From: Candidatus Thorarchaeota archaeon
Lineage (GTDB): Archaea; Asgardarchaeota; Thorarchaeia; Thorarchaeales; Thorarchaeaceae
NCBI GenBank assembly: GCA_016839345.1
Contig: JAEOUL010000251.1
Span: forward strand, 1-10,263
Reading direction: 5' to 3'
Length of the DNA: 10,263 nucleotides
Both the position numbers and the translations under genes were made by a program. Of the stretch, positions 1-5,370 are shown in pieces (within the stretch, counting starts at the first letter, position 1; each line of letters begins with the position of its first letter). A model generated the notes under the pieces. The model was not told where the DNA came from, searched no databases, and was given only the letters and a program-made list of their open reading frames with translations.

Positions 1-136
1 TGAGGGAATCCTTACGACTCTTGGCGCACCTAATGAGATTGTTGAACAGACAGGTGGCACAGATCTCGAGGATGCATACCTCAAGATTGTTGGTGGAGTG
101 ATTGATCGCGAGACCCTCCTAAGCTGGAGGCAGTGA
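1..136 (+). CDS. ABC transporter ATP-binding protein, C-terminal end (partial)
   Basis: Only the last 44 codons are in the window, read in the frame beginning at base 2 and ending at the TGA at 134-136. The visible tail contains LTTLGAPNEIVEQTGG followed by LEDAYLKIVGG. This matches the usual end of ATPases of ABC-2 type exporters, where a Leu-Glu-Asp-x-(F/Y)-Leu motif closes the regulatory tail. The Walker and signature motifs lie outside the window, so the assignment rests on this tail and on the permease gene starting one base after the stop. It would supply ATP hydrolysis on the cytoplasmic face for the adjacent permease. Substrate unknown. Confidence 0.75.
   Translation, partial: EGILTTLGAPNEIVEQTGGTDLEDAYLKIVGGVIDRETLLSWRQ
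126..130 (+). promoter_or_regulatory. Shine-Dalgarno site for the ABC permease
   Basis: GGAGG lies inside the last codons of the upstream ATPase gene, 7 nt before the TTG at 138. It decides the start: the next in-frame ATG is far inside the first membrane segments. The site suggests translational coupling between the two ABC genes. Confidence 0.7.
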
Positions 137-137
137 G

Positions 138-1784
138 TTGGTCAGAGTCTGGTGTGCAATTGCGAAAGCAGAATTCCTTGTTCGAACTGCAAAACTCCAT
201 CGATCTCGAAAGATTCTATATCCGCTAGTAGTTGGCATTGCTTTGGCATTTGGACTCTTCGTCGTTCCTCAGATACTTGGATACTTCTTTGCAAGAGCTG
301 GTGGAGCTTTTGACATAATGTTAGCCACATCCTTTCCGGGACTGCTTCGCACCATCATGATGGTCCTCTGGATGTTTATTCTCATTGTTCCAATTTCGAA
401 CAGTTTAGAAAATGTCAAGATTGGACAATGGGAGATTCTATTCAGCAACAATGTGAAGACGAGAGACCTACTCTTTGGTACATTTGTAGGAAGAATTCCT
501 GTCTACGGTATCTTTGTCCTTGCTCTGGGACCAATCGCAGTTGCTCCTTTTGTCTATGCATATAACGTATCGATTGTTGGACAACTGTTGATGTATCTGG
601 TTATCTTCTTGTTTGCCATTGTCACAATCTGGCTCTCGACAGTGTTCAGTACAGCAATCCATGCGAAGATTGGTTCATCCCCTCGAGGAGATGATGTCGG
701 CAAAGCACTGAGCTGGGCACTTGTTCCTCTCGTAGCACTACCTGCTATGGGGTCGATGTATTGGATAGACAGTGTCGTATCACTGCTGAATCTAGATGTA
801 TCAATGATTCTACCTTCAACTTGGTCTGCGGACATCCTGACATGGATAGCGATGTACACTGGGTCTCTCAGACCATCATCAATTATGAACCTAGAGCTCT
901 ATTGGTTTGCTGTGAGTCCCATCGTTGATATGCTACTCTTAGGTATCTTCTCAATCACAGTTCTCTTCATAGGATTCAAGAGTGCAGATCGTCTGTTTGC
1001 GTATGGCGCAAGTCCGGGAAGTCAGAAGGTTGCACGAGCAGGTCCAGAGAATCTCTTCATAAGAGGAATCAGAAGAGCATTCGGGGGGAAATTTGGTACA
1101 ATCGTCGTTACATCCTTCAAGGATTACTCCCGAAAACTGCAGAACATCGCTAAACTATCATATGGAATATTTCTAGCTATTCTCATTCCATTATTGATAG
1201 GCTTTGGTCCCTTTTCTACTATGGTTGACGATCCGATTTTCGTTCCAGTCATGACATCAATGATGATTGGCATGATGTTGGGCATTTTCTCAGGTATCAT
1301 TTTCGGAGGAGTTGGGTTGTTCGATAGTCGTGATCAACTCTGGATTCTGAAGAGTGCTCCAAGAGGAGTTCCAAAATTCATTGTGGCGAGAGTGATATCC
1401 TACATGATGGTGGGAATACCTTATGCTCTCTTTCCTGCAATATTCTCAGGGCTCATGCTCAACTTTGCGGTGACAGACATCCTATTGGTCTCTATGTTTG
1501 TCTATTCCATAGTGTTGGGTGGCATCTTTATTGGTGTTGGAATCACGTCGATTAATCCATCATATGAAGACACATCGAGTGGTGCCTTTGTCATTAATCA
1601 AATTGGCACATTATTCTCCATGATGATCTGTGTAATTTTGTCGATAATACCCGGAATTCTAATCGCGATACAACAAGGGCTCTTTGGTTATGCCATGATA
1701 ATTGCTAGTATTCCAACTCCAATCATCGGTCTCGTAGTCCTGATGTTTGGGATGATTAGGTTAAATGCTATGGAGGTTGGCTGA
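138..1784 (+). CDS. ABC-2 type transporter permease, 12 predicted membrane helices
   Basis: A 548-residue integral membrane protein with a TTG start chosen for its GGAGG site. Hydrophobic segments fall at about 27-50, 68-90, 120-140, 146-172, 190-210, 258-280, 340-358, 368-395, 418-440, 446-470, 490-512 and 518-541. The protein looks duplicated. Each half has an amphipathic N-terminal stretch, and after the second helix of the half a cytosolic loop containing a W-x-I-L core (WEILFSNNVKTRDLLFG near 98-114; LWILKSAPRGVPKF near 401-414). In ABC-2 permeases this loop is thought to contact the ATPase. A polar linker at about 281-335 joins the halves. With the ATPase ending 1 nt upstream, this is the membrane subunit of an exporter or membrane-remodelling ABC complex. 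The substrate cannot be read from the sequence. The next gene follows with almost no gap and is probably co-transcribed. Confidence 0.85.
   Translation: MVRVWCAIAKAEFLVRTAKLHRSRKILYPLVVGIALAFGLFVVPQILGYFFARAGGAFDIMLATSFPGLLRTIMMVLWMFILIVPISNSLENVKIGQWEILFSNNVKTRDLLFGTFVGRIPVYGIFVLALGPIAVAPFVYAYNVSIVGQLLMYLVIFLFAIVTIWLSTVFSTAIHAKIGSSPRGDDVGKALSWALVPLVALPAMGSMYWIDSVVSLLNLDVSMILPSTWSADILTWIAMYTGSLRPSSIMNLELYWFAVSPIVDMLLLGIFSITVLFIGFKSADRLFAYGASPGSQKVARAGPENLFIRGIRRAFGGKFGTIVVTSFKDYSRKLQNIAKLSYGIFLAILIPLLIGFGPFSTMVDDPIFVPVMTSMMIGMMLGIFSGIIFGGVGLFDSRDQLWILKSAPRGVPKFIVARVISYMMVGIPYALFPAIFSGLMLNFAVTDILLVSMFVYSIVLGGIFIGVGITSINPSYEDTSSGAFVINQIGTLFSMMICVILSIIPGILIAIQQGLFGYAMIIASIPTPIIGLVVLMFGMIRLNAMEVG
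1772..1776 (+). promoter_or_regulatory. Shine-Dalgarno site for the C39-like protein
   Basis: GGAGG sits in the last codons of the permease, 12 nt before the ATG at 1789. It lies downstream of the alternative ATG at 1765, so it cannot serve that start. This favours 1789, although the spacing is longer than ideal; the in-frame TTG at 1777 directly after it is too close. Confidence 0.5.
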
Positions 1785-1788
1785 ACTC

Positions 1789-3276
1789 ATGAAACTAGTT
1801 AGAATATCTTCATCCATCCTCCTTGTGATACTTCTGGTAATGATAGTAGTCCCGGCAGGTGAAAATGCTGCTACAGCTGCTACTACGCAGGAACACAGCT
1901 TCTCATTGAGTGAAGAAATCACTGGAGTTCCGTATGTTTGGCAAGAAGTGAATGGATTCTGTTTCCCCTCTGCACTCTCTATGGTTTTACAGAGCATGGG
2001 GCTTGATTTAAGTCTCTATGACATCCTCGCAGCATCTGGGTCAGGGTTCTCAATGGTTTCAATCAGTGTTGATGAAGCTTTGACATTCCTTCCTGGTGTT
2101 ATGGTCAGACAGCTCCCGTGGTTTGAGTTCTTCACAGATCTTTACGGTCTGGATATGCAGTTCTATCTGGATTCAAGTACAGAATACGGATACAATGCAC
2201 TGCAAATTGTAAGGGGTTGGGGATCGAATGCCATTGACTATCAATACTCAGAATCAATTTCTCCAATGAATGTAATGCGAGAGTCAATCGATGCAGGTTA
2301 TCCATTGGCAATATCTGTTGACACATACTACCTTCCACCCGTAGACTGGGACATCATTAGAAATAATGTTGGACCCTTGCAGCCTGGTGGTGTTGGACAT
2401 GCTATTGTGATTGTAGGCTACAACGATACATCTCGAACAGTGCGGGTCCACGATCCTGGAGTTGGGTTGATGGAACCATATTATGGATATCCAGATGATG
2501 GTCGATGGAACTATACTATGCACTATAGCATACTTGAAAGTGCATGGCAATCCTGTGGTTATGTCACCTTCAGAGTATCGAATGGTACAGGACCGGTAGC
2601 AGATTTCGAGGATAGACTTGCATCATACATTTCACAGAGAATGATCGGTAACCGTTCCGCATATTTTGAGGGTTATGAGAATTACTTCTACCTTAGTGCA
2701 GGAACAGATGCTTTCAGAGGGATGGGTCTTGACATGACTCTGGAAGCGATACGTGACTATTGCTATAATTTCATGGAAGTTGACAAGCCAATGGCAATTA
2801 GAATGCTAGGGCATAACCTTGAGGCAATGATGACAATGCAATACCTTGCGTATCGAAGCTCCCTCGATTCATTACCGGACCTCCTTCCATCAATAGACCT
2901 TGAAGTATTCCTTGATGAAGCTGAAGAAGCACTCGTACACATGGAGGCATTGAGCCATAATGCGTCTATGTCAGGTGGGATTGATATCATTGGTCGTGAC
3001 ACAATTCTTTACAATACCTTCTTCGGGATGGCTTCTAGCTTTGAGTTATCACATGATCTTGATGCAGCTATACTTGAGTTCACTGAGGAGCTTGATGAAA
3101 TTGCGGAACATCTCTTTGCGATTGCTGATGCTTGGAAAGCAGCTGGTGAGGTTCTATCCAGTGAATTAGAGAGATCACAGCCATTGCTTGGTGACTATCA
3201 GATAGTTATCATAGGTGGAGGCGCGAGCGTTTTGGTTGTTGCAGTAATTTTGGTTATGTGGAGAAGATATAGATGA
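1789..3276 (+). CDS. secreted, membrane-anchored C39-like (papain-fold) protein
   Basis: 495 residues from the ATG at 1789; an in-frame ATG at 1765 would add 8 residues before the signal sequence. Residues 1-24 form a signal peptide (basic start, long aliphatic core). Residues 45-265 look like a C39/BtrH-like cysteine-protease fold. Gln52 precedes Cys58 by six residues in WQEVNGFCFPSALSM, as for the oxyanion Gln and nucleophile of C39 peptidases. His204 lies in GGVGHAIVIVGYND and Asp222 in VRVHDPG, completing a plausible Cys-His-Asp triad. Residues 270-465 are mostly helical and acidic with no family I recognise. A single membrane helix at about 471-490 ends in WRRYR, so the protein should be anchored with its bulk outside the cell. 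It is the third gene of the ABC operon and could process, bind or modify an exported or surface peptide. Proteolytic activity is inferred from the residues; a non-peptidase transglutaminase- or acyltransferase-like role is possible. Confidence 0.72.
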   Translation: MKLVRISSSILLVILLVMIVVPAGENAATAATTQEHSFSLSEEITGVPYVWQEVNGFCFPSALSMVLQSMGLDLSLYDILAASGSGFSMVSISVDEALTFLPGVMVRQLPWFEFFTDLYGLDMQFYLDSSTEYGYNALQIVRGWGSNAIDYQYSESISPMNVMRESIDAGYPLAISVDTYYLPPVDWDIIRNNVGPLQPGGVGHAIVIVGYNDTSRTVRVHDPGVGLMEPYYGYPDDGRWNYTMHYSILESAWQSCGYVTFRVSNGTGPVADFEDRLASYISQRMIGNRSAYFEGYENYFYLSAGTDAFRGMGLDMTLEAIRDYCYNFMEVDKPMAIRMLGHNLEAMMTMQYLAYRSSLDSLPDLLPSIDLEVFLDEAEEALVHMEALSHNASMSGGIDIIGRDTILYNTFFGMASSFELSHDLDAAILEFTEELDEIAEHLFAIADAWKAAGEVLSSELERSQPLLGDYQIVIIGGGASVLVVAVILVMWRRYR

Positions 3277-3280
3277 ATTA

Positions 3281-3327
3281 AATATTCACTTAAAATAGGA
3301 ATATTATTCATATGAAACCGGAATATT
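3281..3327 (+). promoter_or_regulatory. operator candidate: GAATATT repeats around a palindrome
   Basis: AATATTC at 3281-3287 and GAATATT at 3299-3305 form a perfect inverted repeat. GGAATATT recurs as a direct repeat at 3298-3305 and 3320-3327, with starts 22 nt apart (about two helical turns). Between the direct repeats lies the perfect 10-bp palindrome TTCATATGAA at 3307-3316. The cluster sits immediately upstream of and partly over the TATA-like box of the ArsR/GyrI gene, where an autoregulator or a TFB/TBP competitor would bind. AT-rich sequence makes short repeats less significant, so this is a candidate only. Confidence 0.45.
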
Positions 3328-3332
3328 TATTA
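3318..3332 (+). promoter_or_regulatory. archaeal core promoter (BRE/TATA) of the ArsR/GyrI gene
   Basis: CCGGAATATTTATTA combines a purine-containing BRE-like stretch with a TATA-like box at about 3323-3332. A start site 25-30 nt downstream would fall near 3353-3360, leaving a leader of only 10-18 nt before the ATG at 3371. That fits the absence of an SD site there. Confidence 0.5.
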
Positions 3333-3370
3333 AACCTTGCACATCTGCACTATAGGGTGTCGCGTTCAGA

Positions 3371-4234
3371 ATGAATAATCAAGGAGATGAAGTAAAAACA
3401 GTGAATGTAGTTCTATCAGCAGAGTTGATAGCTGACTATTTTCTTGCTGTGTCTCATCCCAAAAGAATCGCGATTCTTAATCTTCTTGCAGAAGAGAGCT
3501 TGGATTTCTCAGACCTGCTCAGCAAAACAGGTCTCCGAAAGACTGCGCTTTCCAATCAACTTGCTAAGCTCACTGAGAAGCGGCTTATCCAACGAGTGAG
3601 TCATGGACATTATGCTCTTACTAAGGATGGTAAGCATGTTCTCAAGGTGATTATTGATACATACAATAGATCTAGACATAGCAGAGAAGAAGAGAAGAAG
3701 AGAATCCTTGAACGCTACTCCTCACGAAGTGATGAAACAATGACAAAGGAAATACAGGTGGAGATAGTACAACTCGACCCTATGACCGTGGCCAGCGTGC
3801 AAGCTATTAGCAAATCCCCAGAGGATGACGCTTGGAAGAAGATGGTTGCTTTCGCTGAACCTAAGGGACTACTAAAGGACCTGAAGAAGAACCCAATCTT
3901 TGGTTTCAACAATCCTGAACCATCTAAAGGAAAGGAAGAGTACGGATATGAGTTCTGGATTCGTATTGATCCTGATATTAAATTGGAAGAGGGTGTGACC
4001 AAGAAGAAGTTCGATGGAGGTCTCTATGCAGTAACTAGATGTAATCTCACAAAAGAGATTGCATCTTCATATCTTCAAGAGCATGGAATGCCTGAGAGCT
4101 GGGCTAATCTTCATAAATGGGTCGAGTCGAGTGGGCACAAGAAGGGTAATCATCAGTGGCTAGAAAAGTCAGTCAATCCAAACAAGCCAGATGAGGATCT
4201 TCTCCTAGATTTATACATGCCCATTAAAAAATAA
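3371..4234 (+). CDS. ArsR-type winged-helix regulator with GyrI-like effector-binding domain
   Basis: 287 residues in two parts. Residues about 20-95 are an ArsR-like winged helix: an SHPKRIAILNLLAE helix, a DLLSKTGLRKTALSNQLAKL recognition region, and the wing and C-terminus HYALTKDGKHVLKVI. A charged linker (100-126) follows. Residues 127-286 match GyrI/AraC-type effector-binding domains: a strand start VEIVQLDPMTVASVQA, IFGFNNPEPSKGKEEYGYEFWI with the conserved ligand-pocket Glu (Glu194 in YEFWI), and the end DLLLDLYMPIK. Such domains bind small, often cationic or hydrophobic molecules, so this is probably a cytosolic one-component sensor-regulator. The gene has its own promoter with candidate operators, suggesting autoregulation. 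The ABC operon just upstream is a plausible target, since multidrug-type transporters are often governed by such sensors, but no site upstream of that operon is visible. GTG at 3401 is a less likely start. Confidence 0.82.
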   Translation: MNNQGDEVKTVNVVLSAELIADYFLAVSHPKRIAILNLLAEESLDFSDLLSKTGLRKTALSNQLAKLTEKRLIQRVSHGHYALTKDGKHVLKVIIDTYNRSRHSREEEKKRILERYSSRSDETMTKEIQVEIVQLDPMTVASVQAISKSPEDDAWKKMVAFAEPKGLLKDLKKNPIFGFNNPEPSKGKEEYGYEFWIRIDPDIKLEEGVTKKKFDGGLYAVTRCNLTKEIASSYLQEHGMPESWANLHKWVESSGHKKGNHQWLEKSVNPNKPDEDLLLDLYMPIKK

Positions 4235-4317
4235 CCTTTGAGAGTGGAACACAGATGCTAACACCCGTCGGCTAGAAGAGTGCGTCGCGTCTATGCTCCA
4301 CTTCTCTTTTCTTTTCC
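4235..4317 (+). terminator. putative terminator region: long stem and pyrimidine tract
   Basis: After the stop codon, GAGAGTGGA (4240-4248) can pair with TCCACTTCTC (4297-4306) with one bulged base, closing a loop of about 48 nt. A U/C-rich tract, TTTTCTTTTCC, follows at 4307-4317. Archaeal transcription usually ends at oligo-U runs, so the tract alone could terminate the regulator transcript. The loop contains no obvious further strong pairing. A small structured RNA is an alternative but is not otherwise supported. Confidence 0.35.
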
Positions 4318-4342
4318 TGTGTACTTGTATGTTTCTATTCAT

Positions 4343-4349
4343 GGGGGAA
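4343..4349 (+). promoter_or_regulatory. Shine-Dalgarno-like site for the LRR gene
   Basis: GGGGGAA lies 7-9 nt before the ATG at 4357. The earlier ATG at 4341 is in another frame and stops after 22 codons, so 4357 is the supported start. No convincing TATA box is visible in 4235-4340. Confidence 0.45.
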
Positions 4350-4356
4350 ACAACGA

Positions 4357-5370
4357 ATGAAACAATCGGAATCTCAAGCGTTGAGAGACCTCGAAGAGAT
4401 GATTTGTGAAACCATTCCGAGGATTCGCAGTATCAAGAGTGGAACTACAGGTCTCTACAGCTTTGGATATGTGGAAGAGGAAGGAAAGGTGATAGCGCTG
4501 AGTCTCAGAGGTAAGAACCTCTCAACACTTCCGGATTCAATTGAAAAGTTGGAGCACCTAGAAAGATTGTATCTCAGAGATAATCAGTTGGATACAATTC
4601 CCGAGGTTGTTTGTAATCTCAAGAGTCTTCTAGACCTAGATGTCTTCAACAATCAAATACAGGTAATTCCAGAATCAATAGGTAATGTAGAAACTCTTGA
4701 GAGAGCTGACCTCTCTAGGAATTTCTTCAAGACTATACCTGATACAATAGGCAATCTAAAGAATCTGAAACGTCTTGGTCTTATGGATGTGCAATTGGAA
4801 GTTTTGCCAGATACTATTGGGAAGTTAAAGAATTGCTGGGATCTAGCAATATTCATCAACAGACTAGAATCACTTCCTGATTCAATAGGGAACATGACTG
4901 GATTGACCAGATTAGCAGCTCACAAGAACAGACTTGTTGAATTACCAACCACAATAGGGAATCTGACAACTCTGAAACAACTCACAATGAATGATAATAA
5001 CCTGACTTGTCTTCCAAAAGAAATAGGGCACCTAATTGAACTAGAGAATCTGAGATTGGATGGGAACAAACTCGATACACTACCAGAAACCATCACACAA
5101 CTCACATCCCTGAAAGGATTGAACATCACTAAGAACAACTTCTCGTCATTCCCTGATGGTATGGAGAAATGGATTGAAGGATTGGAAAGTACTGGGAGTA
5201 GAATTAGGATGAACAAGCAACACAGACGACTACTATTAGGAAATAGAAAGAAGAGGAGCGGCCAAATTGGCCGCTGTTTTTGTTGGTTAATGGTCCTTGC
5301 TCATGAGGATTGTAGAAGCTTGGAAAGTGAACTCTGCTTCAACCACAAAGCTCTGAGTCCAGTATGGTAG
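4357..5370 (+). CDS. cytosolic leucine-rich-repeat protein
   Basis: 337 residues with no signal peptide or membrane helix. Residues 1-44 form a helical cap (ALRDLEEMICETIPRI). Residues 45-274 are ten consecutive repeats of 23 residues with the pattern LxxLxLxxNxLxxLPxxIGNLxx, a typical LRR solenoid that usually binds proteins. Repeats 5 and 6 deviate, with the structural Asn replaced (GLMDVQLEVLP) or shifted and a Cys-Trp at the strand start. No kinase, Roc GTPase or other catalytic domain is attached, so it is probably a scaffold or interaction partner. The tail is suspicious. From about residue 300, codons run through the hairpin/oligo-T terminator at 5257-5281 and then 84 nt antisense to the convergent DUF3160 gene. 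The tail is also cysteine-rich and unlike the repeats. In both other frames a stop lies close by (TAG at 5237-5239 and 5244-5246), so the natural end may be near 5240-5250 after a small indel or a lost stop. Confidence 0.8.
   Translation: MKQSESQALRDLEEMICETIPRIRSIKSGTTGLYSFGYVEEEGKVIALSLRGKNLSTLPDSIEKLEHLERLYLRDNQLDTIPEVVCNLKSLLDLDVFNNQIQVIPESIGNVETLERADLSRNFFKTIPDTIGNLKNLKRLGLMDVQLEVLPDTIGKLKNCWDLAIFINRLESLPDSIGNMTGLTRLAAHKNRLVELPTTIGNLTTLKQLTMNDNNLTCLPKEIGHLIELENLRLDGNKLDTLPETITQLTSLKGLNITKNNFSSFPDGMEKWIEGLESTGSRIRMNKQHRRLLLGNRKKRSGQIGRCFCWLMVLAHEDCRSLESELCFNHKALSPVW
4489..5178 (+). repeat. ten tandem 69-bp LRR-coding units
   Basis: The repeat block of the LRR gene has a strict 69-nt period with no insertions or deletions between units. 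Units are diverged at the DNA level but share recurring words such as AATAGGGAA or AATAGGCAA (Ile-Gly-Asn) and CTTCC(A/G/T)GA (Leu-Pro-Asp). This is coding repetition, not an independent element. Confidence 0.85.
5257..5281 (+). terminator. hairpin plus oligo-T terminator, possibly bidirectional
   Basis: AGCGGCCAAATTGGCCGCT at 5257-5275 is a perfect 9-bp inverted repeat around a single central A, rich in GC, followed by GTTTTT at 5276-5281. This is the form of an intrinsic terminator for plus-strand transcripts leaving the LRR gene. On the minus strand the hairpin is followed by a pyrimidine-rich run (complement of 5240-5256), so it may also stop the DUF3160 transcript, whose stop codon is 12 nt away. 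It lies inside the formal LRR reading frame. Confidence 0.75.

Noticed and set aside
1765..1788. Upstream ATG start for the C39-like protein (8 extra residues)
   Set aside because: The extra residues MLWRLAEL precede a complete signal peptide, the only good GGAGG lies downstream of this ATG, and it would increase overlap with the permease. Start at 1789 preferred.
4341..4409. 22-codon reading frame starting at the ATG upstream of the LRR gene
   Set aside because: It has no SD site, and the G-run just after its ATG serves the ATG at 4357. It is likely chance.
4489..5178. Tandem 69-bp periodicity as a possible CRISPR or satellite repeat
   Set aside because: The units are diverged, contiguous and in frame, and encode LRRs; there are no spacers.
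4920..5216. Antisense open frame of about 98 codons inside the LRR gene (also 4653-4895)
   Set aside because: The translation mirrors the LRR periodicity on the opposite strand; no start signal and no family resemblance.
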